This document shows, piece after piece, positions 17,241 through 26,068 of a stretch of DNA of 64,000 bases. The notes beneath the pieces were generated by a model, which did not search any database, was not told the origin of the DNA, and worked only from the letters and a program-made list of their open reading frames with translations. Numbering within the stretch: the stretch's first letter is position 1; each line of letters starts with the position of its first letter. Position numbers and translations under genes: made by a program. This DNA comes from Terrimonas ginsenosidimutans (GTDB lineage Bacteria > Bacteroidota > Bacteroidia > Chitinophagales > Chitinophagaceae): the NCBI RefSeq assembly GCF_022012415.1, contig NZ_JAKLTR010000020.1:48040-112039 (forward strand). Reading direction: 5' to 3'.

Positions 17241-18890
17241 TTAATCGAACGAATATATGATACCGCCGACAAAATTAAAGCCGTATACACGATATTGATT
17301 CCAACGCTGGTATTCTTTGTTGAAAATATTATTGAATTGTGTCCAGAGATTTACATTTTTGGTGATCCGGAACTCCAGCCCGGCATTCAGATCGAATGCA
17401 CCACCCATTACCCCGTCAGTGCCATCCTTTTTGAGGTATCGTGGCCCCTTCCAGGCAAAGAGGTCAGTTTTGATCCAGAGGTCTTTGATCACCTGTAAAC
17501 GCATCGCGGTGTTGAATTCAACCGGGATCATTCCCCAGGCTTTCTGCTGACCGCGGATGCCGGTGAACTGATTGAAGTTCAGACTTGCCAGCACGGAGAA
17601 TTTCTCCTCCACATTGTACCCCAGTTCGCCACCAAGATTGAGTACGTTGACACGGTCAGCATACACTACATTGAACGATTTTCCATCGCCGGCTGCCGTT
17701 GTATCGTTGATGAATAGAGACTGGTGATTGAGCTTATTGAAGGCCACTTTTGCGCTGTAGGTAAAATGATCACCCAACGATCCTTTGAATCCCGCATAAC
17801 GCTCCTCTATCCAGGTGTTACGCTGGTCAGTAGGCAGCCACAACCATGGGTTCTGTGAAGCAAGTGTCTGATAATTTGTTTTGCGCAGGTAACCGGTCCA
17901 TCCCGCCTGGAAAGTGAAGCGCTGGTCATCGGTCCCAACTTCCGCCAGGATATTCGGGAACATCTTGAATTCGCCGTTATCCCATGATGGACGGATCCCA
18001 CCCTGAAGGCGTAAGGTGGATGTGTGATACAGGACTGCCGGAGAAATATACCACATGTTATTGTTCACCCTTTCTATATTCTTATTATCAGGAGACAACC
18101 GGGTAAGATCGAAGGTCAAACCAAGGTTGATCGACACCTGGTCGCCAAGATTCTTTTGCAATGGCAAATCCACCACCGCATTGCTTTCATGATTCTTCAG
18201 CTTGTCGTTGAAAAAGCTCAGTGAAATAGTGGGCGAATAATCCAGACCGAATGCAGTACGATTGATATTATGCATGTTCACCCTGGCTGTAAGTGTTTGA
18301 TAACTCACACGAAGTGAGTCATTCGGGTAAGACTGGGGCTTGGGTTCAAAGCCATACTTATAGGTCTTATCCTGCTTCATACCCAGGCTTGCATTCCATT
18401 CCAGGTTATTAGCGGATTTATAATAACCGCTCAGTTTTACGTCTGTATTGCTGAAGTCCTTGAACTCTTCTTTGCCCTGGGAAGAAACGTGTTTCGCATA
18501 GATATTCAATCCGGCATTTGTGCCGTCTCCAAAGGAGAACCCACCCTGTATGTACGGAGTGCGCAGGCTACCGAAGCCAGCTTTGATATAATTGCTGTTA
18601 TTGAATTTGCCAATGGAATCGATCTGCAAAGCCAGTGGCTTCAATGATCCCGGCTGATAGGCAAACAGTAGGTTTGGGTTAGGTATATCATATTGCAGGC
18701 GCGGCTTTGCGGTATCGGCCACAGGCGGCGCAGCATTGAAATTGATCTTGGCCGAAGCCTTTAATTCAGGTTTGAAAGCGGAGGTGATATCCACCGATTT
18801 ATTCCTGATCGTATCTCTCTGGGCTGCTGCAAAGATTGCAGGCAGCATTGCATTCACCAATAATATAATCCGGACGTGTTTCATCTTCAT
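17241..18890 (-). CDS. Outer-membrane beta-barrel protein (TonB-receptor-like barrel without plug)
   Basis: 549 residues with a signal peptide ending near AIFAAAQ. After a short N-terminal segment (SVDITSAFKPELKASAKINF) the chain is one long series of amphipathic beta strands with aromatic girdles, ending in aromatic FVGGIIYSFD. The C-terminal strand pattern (LWTQFNNIFNKEYQRWNQY) is that of TonB-dependent receptors. There is no plug domain, carboxypeptidase-like domain or TonB box, so it is probably a porin-like or scaffold barrel. It sits 14 bases downstream of the giant TPR gene and 12 upstream of the HU-like gene, implying one operon and perhaps one complex. Confidence 0.75.
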   Translation of the reverse strand: MKMKHVRIILLVNAMLPAIFAAAQRDTIRNKSVDITSAFKPELKASAKINFNAAPPVADTAKPRLQYDIPNPNLLFAYQPGSLKPLALQIDSIGKFNNSNYIKAGFGSLRTPYIQGGFSFGDGTNAGLNIYAKHVSSQGKEEFKDFSNTDVKLSGYYKSANNLEWNASLGMKQDKTYKYGFEPKPQSYPNDSLRVSYQTLTARVNMHNINRTAFGLDYSPTISLSFFNDKLKNHESNAVVDLPLQKNLGDQVSINLGLTFDLTRLSPDNKNIERVNNNMWYISPAVLYHTSTLRLQGGIRPSWDNGEFKMFPNILAEVGTDDQRFTFQAGWTGYLRKTNYQTLASQNPWLWLPTDQRNTWIEERYAGFKGSLGDHFTYSAKVAFNKLNHQSLFINDTTAAGDGKSFNVVYADRVNVLNLGGELGYNVEEKFSVLASLNFNQFTGIRGQQKAWGMIPVEFNTAMRLQVIKDLWIKTDLFAWKGPRYLKKDGTDGVMGGAFDLNAGLEFRITKNVNLWTQFNNIFNKEYQRWNQYRVYGFNFVGGIIYSFD

Positions 18891-18904
18891 TTTTTATTGA
18901 TTGA

Positions 18905-21900
18905 TCATTGTCCTCCTATCTTGCTGCTTTTGCTTTCCTCGTCTATGGCCTGGCTGAGTTTTGACTGAGCTTCCGCTTTGAGGTTTGGCTCCACAGTATT
19001 ATCTACTACGCTCTGGAATGTTGCTTTCGCATTAAAGTAATCTTTCTGTTTGAAGTAAATATCGCCCAGCAGGATATATGCTTTTGTGATCCAGAAATCA
19101 TACGAACCGGATTTATTGATCACTTCAAATGCAGCTTTTTCAGCGTCGCTAAGTTTATTCAACTGGAACCATCCATTGGCAACGCCATAGCGCGCCTCAG
19201 CGGCGAGTGCTGATTTTGTCAGCTGTATCACAGATTTGAAACTGGCAATTGCCTGATCATATTGTTTGCTTAATTCGTAAGATTTTGCGATAGCCATATT
19301 GGCAAGTGCCTTATCATCTGTGCTTGCGTTTTTCTGCGTCGTCAGCTCTTTCGCATTGGCGGCAGCTTCAGTCCATTTTTGTAACTGATACTGGCTACGC
19401 AGTAATCCGCGCATTGCTTCCAGGCGGTTCTGCTGGCTGCTTGCCTCTTGTGCGAGTTGCCCGTAGTATTTCTCTGCCAGCTGATAATTCTTCATTTCGA
19501 AAAATTGAATGCGTGCGGCTTCGAGGATCGCGCGTTCAGCATATTTGTTTGGTGCCTGCGCTGCTACAGGTTCATAGCCCGCGAGTGCGTTCTTCCAGTC
19601 TTTCTTATCATTATAGATCTCTGCGCGGTAGAAATTCGCATCGATCGCATACGCGCCATTCGGGAACTTCGCGAGATAGTTGTTCAGGGACGTTAAGGCG
19701 GCAGAAGTATTATTGTTGCTCAGCTGTGTCTCTGCAGCTGTATACAGTAATGAATCCTCTGCGCTCACACTGATCGGCTTACCTGCCTGGCGCATGAAGT
19801 TCGAATATTCATCTGTATTGCCTGCCTGGATGTAAATAGTTTTTACATTATCCAACGCATCTTCTGCTTCCTGTGAATTGGGATATTGTGAAACCAGTGT
19901 TTTGTATTGTGCTAATGCCGCAGTATTGTTGTTCAGGTTGTAGTAAGCCGTACCGAGCTTCAGATAAGCCTGTGGTTTCAGACTTGCATTACCGGAACCT
20001 TTGATCACGTTATTGAGGAAAGGGATCGCCTCATTGAACTTTTCATCAGACATATAAGTATTCGCGATCTCCATATTGGCATCTGTCACCAGTGCTGAAG
20101 AAGGGAATTTCCTGTTCATCGTATTCAGCAGGCTGATCTTGTCTTTAGGGCTTTTGATACCCGAGATCATGGAGCTTTGGAACGTCGCATAATCTTCCGA
20201 AGGCCATGAATATCTGATCACGTTATCATACATCGTTTTTGCCTTTGCATAATTACGCTCCATATAGTAGCAGTCTGCCGTACGCAGATAGGCGTCCTGC
20301 GTCAATTCATCTGAACTGATACTTGCAGTTCTGGATAATGGCTCAAAGAAGTCCCTTGATGCGGCATAGTTTTCTTTTCTGAGGTAGCAGTATCCGAGGT
20401 TATAGCGGGCGTGGGTCAGGTTTGCTTCGCCGCTGGAAGGTGCGCCTCCGCTTACATAGGCGTTGTAGAATTTAATGGCATCATCCAGTTTATTCTGACG
20501 GTAGGCGATCTCTCCTTTCCAGAAATTGATCAGTGGCAGTACGCTGCCATTGCTGGGATCTTTCAGTGCTTTATCAAGCAGGGTATTTGCCTCGGGAAGC
20601 TGACCATCATTGATCAGTTCGGTTGCGCGGCCATACAGAATTCTCGGATAAAGACGCTTCGCATTGGGCGTCGGGTCTTTCATACCGTCCAGCAGTGTAA
20701 TTGCTTCGCGATAGTTATTTGTATTCGCCAATACCGCCACCAGCAGGTCTTTTGCTTCGGTGATATAGGTAGAATTGGGATAATCTGTAACGAATGTTTT
20801 GAAGCCGTTCAATGCTTCATCGGGGAAGCCCAGTTCATAGGAAAGTTTTGCAAACTGGAACCGGGAGATCTCCTGCTGCTTTTTATCGCTGCTGTTGGAT
20901 GCGCAGAACAGGAATGCGTTCCGTGCATTGGTCTTCTGACCTGTTTTCAGGTATGCATCTCCTAAAAGATACATGGCGTGCTGACTAAGTGTATCCTGTT
21001 TTCCGCTCAGCTGCCTGAAGCCTTCGATGGCTTTGGGAAGCTGATTCACCTGGTAGTAGCAATAAGAAAGCTCGTACAGGTCTTCGCGGCGGACCTTCTC
21101 CGATCTTTTCACATAATCCTCCAGGTAAGGAAGAGCTTTTGCATATTCCCTGGCTTCAAAGTAGGCATGCCCGATCATCTGTTTCATTTCAAGATCGTAG
21201 TACTGTGACTGGCCGGTCTTGATCTTTGATTCGGCATATTTCAGTGCTTCGTCCTTTTTCCCCTGTATATAATAGATCTGGGCGATATAATACGGAACGA
21301 CTGTTGCGTAGTTCTTTTCATTCTCCACGATCCGGAAGCTTTGTAAGGCATCATTATACTGGCGGTCCCGGAAAGCGAGAAAGCCATAATAATAATTTGC
21401 ATCAAGATAATTAGGATCGTCCTTGATGCTGCGGATGGTATTGAAAAGAGGTTTGGCCTGGGCGAATTGCTGGAGTGTGAAATAAGAATATGCCTGATGG
21501 AATTTCATCGTGGCGATCTCCTTATTGCTCAGGTTGGCGATATTCGCTGTTTCATAGCGGCTGATCGCTTTCTGAAACTCCTTGCGGCGGAAATAGTATT
21601 CTGCCAGCTGGTAGTTCATCATCTGAACACGGGCTGTATTCTTTTCCTGGGCGATATAGGCGATCGCCTGCGTTTCGGAGCTGCCTTCATCCTGCTTCAA
21701 ACCACAGGCGATTGCGTAGTAGTTGATCTCCTGAACCGTCACAGGGTGATTGGCTATATCCGTCTCCTTCACCGATTGTTTTAACTCTTTCAGCAACGGA
21801 TAAGCAAGGCTGTATTGTTCCCGCTGGAAATACTCCTTAGCTTCTTTGAATTTGGTGTCGGGGTCAGTGTAATAAGCTGTTTGTTGCGCAAACACTGCTC

Positions 21901-21943
21901 CGCCACAGATAGTGGCCAGGGCCAGTAAAATAGATTGCTTCAT
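18905..21943 (-). CDS. Large periplasmic tetratricopeptide-repeat protein
   Basis: 1012 residues: a signal peptide (MKQSILLALATICGGAVFAQ) and then almost nothing but TPR and Sel1/YbgF-like helical repeats, visible as recurrent Y-x-x-A-x-x-x-F and A-L-x-x-Y motifs from residue ~30 to ~1000 (for example YSLAYPLLKELKQ, YAKALPYLEDYVK, YPNSQEAEDALDNVK, YFNAKATFQSVVD). No enzymatic domain is seen. Such proteins serve as periplasmic or outer-membrane-associated scaffolds. It is the first gene of an operon with a beta-barrel and an HU-like membrane protein, transcribed from a -7 box about 47 bases upstream. Confidence 0.88.
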   Translation of the reverse strand: MKQSILLALATICGGAVFAQQTAYYTDPDTKFKEAKEYFQREQYSLAYPLLKELKQSVKETDIANHPVTVQEINYYAIACGLKQDEGSSETQAIAYIAQEKNTARVQMMNYQLAEYYFRRKEFQKAISRYETANIANLSNKEIATMKFHQAYSYFTLQQFAQAKPLFNTIRSIKDDPNYLDANYYYGFLAFRDRQYNDALQSFRIVENEKNYATVVPYYIAQIYYIQGKKDEALKYAESKIKTGQSQYYDLEMKQMIGHAYFEAREYAKALPYLEDYVKRSEKVRREDLYELSYCYYQVNQLPKAIEGFRQLSGKQDTLSQHAMYLLGDAYLKTGQKTNARNAFLFCASNSSDKKQQEISRFQFAKLSYELGFPDEALNGFKTFVTDYPNSTYITEAKDLLVAVLANTNNYREAITLLDGMKDPTPNAKRLYPRILYGRATELINDGQLPEANTLLDKALKDPSNGSVLPLINFWKGEIAYRQNKLDDAIKFYNAYVSGGAPSSGEANLTHARYNLGYCYLRKENYAASRDFFEPLSRTASISSDELTQDAYLRTADCYYMERNYAKAKTMYDNVIRYSWPSEDYATFQSSMISGIKSPKDKISLLNTMNRKFPSSALVTDANMEIANTYMSDEKFNEAIPFLNNVIKGSGNASLKPQAYLKLGTAYYNLNNNTAALAQYKTLVSQYPNSQEAEDALDNVKTIYIQAGNTDEYSNFMRQAGKPISVSAEDSLLYTAAETQLSNNNTSAALTSLNNYLAKFPNGAYAIDANFYRAEIYNDKKDWKNALAGYEPVAAQAPNKYAERAILEAARIQFFEMKNYQLAEKYYGQLAQEASSQQNRLEAMRGLLRSQYQLQKWTEAAANAKELTTQKNASTDDKALANMAIAKSYELSKQYDQAIASFKSVIQLTKSALAAEARYGVANGWFQLNKLSDAEKAAFEVINKSGSYDFWITKAYILLGDIYFKQKDYFNAKATFQSVVDNTVEPNLKAEAQSKLSQAIDEESKSSKIGGQ

Positions 21944-21989
21944 GAAGGATATCCTTTAAAAACCGTTGTTGACTAAACGTTGCAATATT

Positions 21990-21997
21990 CAAAATTA
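21990..21997 (-). promoter_or_regulatory. -7 box TAATTTTG for the TPR operon
   Basis: Minus-strand TAATTTTG, an exact TAnnTTTG match, with a TTG about 15 bases further upstream as a weak -33 candidate. It lies 47 bases before the TPR gene ATG. Confidence 0.55.
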
Positions 21998-22089
21998 TTT
22001 CAAGTTTTGATCCAAGATCATCTCAACAGGTGTGGAAAAGTCTGTTTATGAGAGATGTTTAACATTTTATTGTTGGTCAACTACTGGAA

Positions 22090-22269
22090 TCGTTGTCCGT
22101 TGACCGTTGTCCGTTATCCGTTGTCCGTTGTCCGTTATCCGTTGTCCGTTATCCGTTGTCCGTTATCCGTTGACCGGGTTTAGCGGATACAATAAAGTTT
22201 ATCGATCACGTTTGCAGACACCACGGTCAACGGACAACGGTGAACGGTGAACGGTCAACGGTCACCGAT
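22090..22269. repeat. Heptamer palindromic element 2
   Basis: Twelve tandem heptamers of GTTGTCC with GTTATCC and GTTGACC variants (22092-22175), a 49-base spacer, then six inverted heptamers (GGTCAAC, GGACAAC, GGTGAAC and a final GGTCACC, 22225-22266). The near-inverted ends ATCGTTG and CACCGAT match the ends of element 1. It fills most of the 382-bp gap between the divergent TPR operon and the doxX-like gene; the rest of the gap holds the TPR promoter and nothing else I can name. Confidence 0.85.
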
Positions 22270-22325
22270 AATTCGTCACAACATTTTGCATAAATTGCAC
22301 CCGACACCAAAATCAATCGTTCTTT

Positions 22326-22733
22326 ATGAAAAAACTATTCAGCACAAACTATTCTGATGGGGCGTTCAACTTCTCTTTGCTGTTGCTTCGGGTGGCTGCC
22401 GGTGCCATGATGATACCGCACGGGTATGGGAAATTGATGAAGTTTAGCAAAATGTCTGCAAAGTTTTCAGATCCCTTTCATATTGGTAGCACGCTTTCGC
22501 TGTCCCTGACAATTTTTGCGGAGTTTTTTTGTGCAGCACTGATCATTTTAGGGCTGCTGACGCGCTTTGCCTGTATTCCCCTGATCATTGCGATGTCAGT
22601 AGCTGTATTTATAGCACATAAGGGACAAATATTCGGTGACGGAGAAACAGCGGCATTATACCTGACGATCTTCGTGGGAATTCTTTTTGTTGGCCCGGGC
22701 CGCTTTAGTGTTGATGCGATGATCGGAAAATAA
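22326..22733 (+). CDS. DoxX family membrane protein
   Basis: 135-residue, four-helix membrane protein of the DoxX/SURF4-like family: LLLRVAAGAMMIPHGYGKL, then LSLSLTIFAEFFCAALIILG LLTRFAC and LYLTIFVGILFVGPGRFSVD, which are the classic helix motifs. Proposed roles in redox or envelope stress vary and none can be assigned here. It starts a likely operon with a thioesterase (7 bases on) and a site-2 protease (9 bases on). Confidence 0.85.
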   Translation: MKKLFSTNYSDGAFNFSLLLLRVAAGAMMIPHGYGKLMKFSKMSAKFSDPFHIGSTLSLSLTIFAEFFCAALIILGLLTRFACIPLIIAMSVAVFIAHKGQIFGDGETAALYLTIFVGILFVGPGRFSVDAMIGK

Positions 22734-22740
22734 TTGTAAA

Positions 22741-23151
22741 ATGTTTGTTACAGAATCAAAGGTCAGGGTTCGCTACGCCGAGACAGACCAGATGGGCGTG
22801 GTTTATCACGGTCATTATTTCCAGTATTTTGAAGTAGCCCGTGCGGAAGCGATCCGCGAACTGGGTTTCACTTACGCAGATATGGAGAAAATGGGCACGA
22901 TCATGCCTGTGATCGAAGTACAGTGCCGGTATTTGCGGCCGGCATTGTATGACGACCTGCTGACGGTCAGGGTTATACTGAAAGAATTGCCTGCCCATCA
23001 TAAAATAGAATTCCACCAGGAAGTGTACAATGAAAAAGGCGAATTGCTCGTTACGGGTAAAGTGATCCTATATTTTATGGAAGCGAAGACGATGAAACGG
23101 TCGTCCATGCCGGAAAAATTACAGGAAAAACTTCAGCCTTTTTTTTACTAA
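22741..23151 (+). CDS. YbgC/FadM-type acyl-CoA thioesterase (hotdog fold)
   Basis: 136 residues with the 4-hydroxybenzoyl-CoA thioesterase-like active-site segment RYAETDQMGVVYHGHYFQYF, containing catalytic Asp16, and the downstream EVARAEAIRELG helix. The length and motif order are those of the YbgC/FadM group, which hydrolyse acyl-CoAs in the cytoplasm. Chain-length preference cannot be told. It is closely spaced between the doxX-like and protease genes, so co-transcription is likely. Confidence 0.88.
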   Translation: MFVTESKVRVRYAETDQMGVVYHGHYFQYFEVARAEAIRELGFTYADMEKMGTIMPVIEVQCRYLRPALYDDLLTVRVILKELPAHHKIEFHQEVYNEKGELLVTGKVILYFMEAKTMKRSSMPEKLQEKLQPFFY

Positions 23152-23160
23152 TTTTAAGCG

Positions 23161-24171
23161 ATGGAGCATAATCCAATATCCACCCACGGAATTCCTGAAG
23201 AACAACCGATCGCTTCTGCTGCGGCTGAAGTAACTTATCCGCCAAAATTTACGCGGGAGAAAAAGCCGGTCAATGTCTGGCTGCAATCCGCCGTAAGCCT
23301 GGCCGCCTATCTCGTTCTCGGTTATTACATTTTCAATAGCTACAAAATGCTGCTCGTGGTCACGGGTATTGTGCTCATGCATGAGCTCGGGCATTTTTTT
23401 GCGATGAAATATTACCGTTACCGGGATCTTGGCATTTTCTTTATTCCTCTGCTCGGCGCATATGTATCGGGATCAAAAAGAGAGGTTTCGCAAAAGCAAT
23501 CGGCGGTGATATTACTGGCGGGTCCATTACCCGGTATGATCCTCGGCATCGGTTTTTTATTGCTGGAACAGTACACACAGCAATCTTACTTTCCGTTCAA
23601 TGTAGCACTTTCACAGATCGCGGCATTCCTCATTTTCCTGAACCTGATCAACCTGTTGCCCATTTATCCGCTCGACGGAGGGCAATTGCTTAACCGGGTC
23701 TTCCTGGATGAGGATGGCATTTTAAGCAAGATCTTTGTCTTCGTTTCGATCGCCCTGATGTGCCTTGCCGCATGGAAGATCCATTACATTCTTCTGATTT
23801 TCCCGGTAATGATGCTTTTACGGTTGAGGGGAGATTCGCAAATGAATACGCTCGACAAGCGGATCGATGAATCTGATATCAATGCAGATGTTTCCTACGA
23901 AGAAATGTCTGATAGAGACTATTGGGAAATGCGTAAGATCCTGATCGAGGAACACGCGGATTTTAAAAATCTGAACCCCGGGCCTCCATATCAATACAGC
24001 GAAAGAGAAGAAAAAGTAATGACCACGATACAGAGTCTGCTGCACCGCCACCTGATCCAGGACGTATCGATCGCGGGCAAGATCTTTATCTTCCTTATAT
24101 GGGTGGCCGCACTGGCTTCTCCCTGGCTGATCGAAATGGACCTGAGCGCCTTCAGCAAGTTTGGCTTTTAG
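23161..24171 (+). CDS. Site-2 protease family (M50) membrane protein
   Basis: 336 residues, multi-spanning. The zinc motif is HELGH (His74, Glu75, His78) in the first core helix, and LLPIYPLDGGQLLNR supplies the Asp172 ligand in the LDG motif. This is the minimal S2P core without PDZ or CBS domains. The soluble segment after the core (residues ~225-300) is highly charged and presumably cytoplasmic; a last membrane helix follows. It could release membrane-bound regulators, but no anti-sigma factor is nearby. The stop lies 4 bases from the convergent dacB-like stop. Confidence 0.87.
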   Translation: MEHNPISTHGIPEEQPIASAAAEVTYPPKFTREKKPVNVWLQSAVSLAAYLVLGYYIFNSYKMLLVVTGIVLMHELGHFFAMKYYRYRDLGIFFIPLLGAYVSGSKREVSQKQSAVILLAGPLPGMILGIGFLLLEQYTQQSYFPFNVALSQIAAFLIFLNLINLLPIYPLDGGQLLNRVFLDEDGILSKIFVFVSIALMCLAAWKIHYILLIFPVMMLLRLRGDSQMNTLDKRIDESDINADVSYEEMSDRDYWEMRKILIEEHADFKNLNPGPPYQYSEREEKVMTTIQSLLHRHLIQDVSIAGKIFIFLIWVAALASPWLIEMDLSAFSKFGF

Positions 24172-24175
24172 CAGA

Positions 24176-25591
24176 TCATTTCAGTACGTCCAGCACTTTA
24201 TACATTTTATTCACCAGCGATGATGCTGTGCCGCTGTAGTTGTTCACCAGGAAAGAAAAGATGTATTCATTGCCATCCTTTGCTTTGTGATAACCGCAGA
24301 AGCCTTTCGCCCCGCTGATGGTTCCGCTTTTCATCTTCATGGCGTTGTATTCCGGTAGCGCAGCATAGAAAGAGGGATACCATGATCTTGCTTTCGCATA
24401 GTGGAGAATAGTCACCTGTGCGTGAGTGGTTACCCGGTTCAACGGAGAGAGCCCGGAACCATCCACCATATTCAGCTCTTCATCGTCAAGTCCCTTTTCT
24501 TTCCAGAATGAACGAAGGATCTTAATTCCTTCACGCGTATATCCTTTCTTATTCTTCTCGAAACCGATCGTTTTGATGAGTGCTTCACCATAGAGATTGA
24601 TACTTTTCTTATTGAACCAGTAAATGATGGAGTCAAGTGGCGGAGAAACTTCCTCATGGAGATAAACCACACCTGTGCCGGGTTTGGCAATAAAATCTTC
24701 AAGACCTGCTGCTTCATATCCGTTCTTAGTCGTACGAAAAAACAAACTTTTGAATTCACTGAAAGGGTTTAACATCGACCCTGAGATCCTGAATGCTGAT
24801 TCTCCGGCGGGAATGGTTCCTTTCACCACAGAGCCGGCAATCGTTCCATATTTTGCATAGCGTTCACCGGGTTTGTAGATGTAGGCATTATCACCTGATC
24901 CTTTAGGGCCGGCAGTTGCCATAGAGAAGACCGTATCTGCGTAAAGCCTGGGTTCGGTTTTCACTACTTCAACGGGATCGCCGGTATTGGGGCCTGCTTT
25001 TAGTATAAGATCATACTGATTCTCCCGCCAGTTCAAACTACCCGCACCGGCACCGTAATAGTTACCGATATCCTGCCAGATCCAGCCGTCCGGAGTACCT
25101 GTATCGCTCCAACCTGTTGTATCAAAGCGGACATTGCGTATGGTTGATGCATTCACCCCGATAGCTTTCTTTATCCGGTTTGTCACTTGCTCTTCTTTGG
25201 TGTTTTCCCAGCGCCAGCTACCAAGGGTTGGATCGCCTGAACCTTTCACATACAACACCTGTCCTTCAGGTACGACAGTGACACCAAAATTTGTTTTATA
25301 CCGGTAATCTTTCCCAAGTAGCTCAAATGCCGTAACGCTGGTAATGATCTTCTGTGTGGACGCCGGAGCGAGCCCAATCTGACTATTCCTGTCGAATACA
25401 ACCTTTCCGGTTTTTGCATCTATGACATACAATGAAACCAATGCGTGTTTCACCTGATCATCTGATTCAAATTGCCGGAAAGCATCCTGTACATGCGTTG
25501 TTGTGTTTTGCCCAAAAACTGTTGAGGAAATCATCAGCAAACTCATGTAGAAAAACATCCTTTTCACGTTGGAACACATTTGATGGATCAT
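24176..25591 (-). CDS. dacB: D-alanyl-D-alanine carboxypeptidase/endopeptidase (PBP4 type, S13)
   Basis: 471 residues, with a signal peptide at the N-terminus (SLLMISSTVFGQ). Penicillin-binding motifs in order: SxxK in APASTQK (Ser78, Lys81), SxN in KKSINLYGE, and KSG in KMKSGTISGAKGFCGY replacing the usual KTG. The conserved S13 motif DGSGLSPLN is also present. It trims or cleaves peptidoglycan cross-links in the periplasm. The length suits the PBP4 group with its inserted domains. In-frame ATGs at codons 5 and 12 are alternative starts that keep the signal peptide. Confidence 0.9.
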   Translation of the reverse strand: MIHQMCSNVKRMFFYMSLLMISSTVFGQNTTTHVQDAFRQFESDDQVKHALVSLYVIDAKTGKVVFDRNSQIGLAPASTQKIITSVTAFELLGKDYRYKTNFGVTVVPEGQVLYVKGSGDPTLGSWRWENTKEEQVTNRIKKAIGVNASTIRNVRFDTTGWSDTGTPDGWIWQDIGNYYGAGAGSLNWRENQYDLILKAGPNTGDPVEVVKTEPRLYADTVFSMATAGPKGSGDNAYIYKPGERYAKYGTIAGSVVKGTIPAGESAFRISGSMLNPFSEFKSLFFRTTKNGYEAAGLEDFIAKPGTGVVYLHEEVSPPLDSIIYWFNKKSINLYGEALIKTIGFEKNKKGYTREGIKILRSFWKEKGLDDEELNMVDGSGLSPLNRVTTHAQVTILHYAKARSWYPSFYAALPEYNAMKMKSGTISGAKGFCGYHKAKDGNEYIFSFLVNNYSGTASSLVNKMYKVLDVLK

Positions 25592-25650
25592 GGTTTATAA
25601 CTAGGTTTGAAATACAATGCCGTTTAGTTAAGATATCTTTCTACAGTAGC

Positions 25651-25764
25651 TCGATGGCCGATGACTGATGGCCGATTGCAGCATTTGTATGGAAGCTATT
25701 GCTGCTAGTTGGTATGGGGTATCTCGATTAATAGGTATATGTTTTTTGATATCGGCCATCGAAT
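25651..25764. repeat. Inverted repeat CGATGGCCGAT / ATCGGCCATCG
   Basis: 11-base perfect arms about 90 bases apart in the gap between the dacB-like gene and the Uma2 remnant. A second GATGGCCGAT follows the first arm directly. Possibly part of the debris around the pseudogene. Confidence 0.5.
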
Positions 25765-25808
25765 AAACTTTCGGGAAATTCCGTAACTAAACCACATTAG
25801 AATGAAAT

Positions 25809-26024
25809 ATGGAAAATGAAGTTAAAGAACCGCCGCCAATATACAACAGGATGAAGCCGATGAATACCTGGCGAGGGAGCGCGCCGCGGAAACAAAGCAT
25901 CTGCCGAGAGTTGCTGCCGGAAAATGAGAAATTTGACACATTATTAAACCCGTCATTGCTTTTTGAAATACTGTCTCCGTCGGCACGAAAGGCTGATAAA
26001 GATAACAGCCGCAAAATGACCTGA
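25809..26024 (+). pseudogene. Uma2 family endonuclease remnant (frameshift plus internal deletion)
   Basis: The frame opens MENEVKEPPPIYNRM, then a one-base shift gives ADEYLARERAAETKH in the neighbouring frame. This is the typical Uma2/DUF820 N-terminus, where the family normally continues with EYYRGEI. The first frame then resumes with CRELLPENEKFDTLLNP SLLFEILSPS, which is the Uma2 core region before the catalytic Asp/Glu cluster. About half of the ~190-residue family protein is missing between and after these parts. It is a clear decayed copy; nothing functional is expected. Confidence 0.7.
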
Positions 26025-26043
26025 TTTCTTTATCAAACCCCTG

Positions 26044-26051
26044 TAACTTTG
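26044..26051 (+). promoter_or_regulatory. -7 box TAACTTTG for cinA
   Basis: Exact TAnnTTTG, 17 bases before the TTG start of cinA; no clear -33 TTTG. Confidence 0.5.
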
Positions 26052-26068
26052 CCACAAAATCATCTCAC

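Noticed and set aside
22092..22266. Second CRISPR-like or origin iteron array
   Set aside because: Same heptamer type with inverted half; no DnaA boxes, no replication gene adjacent.
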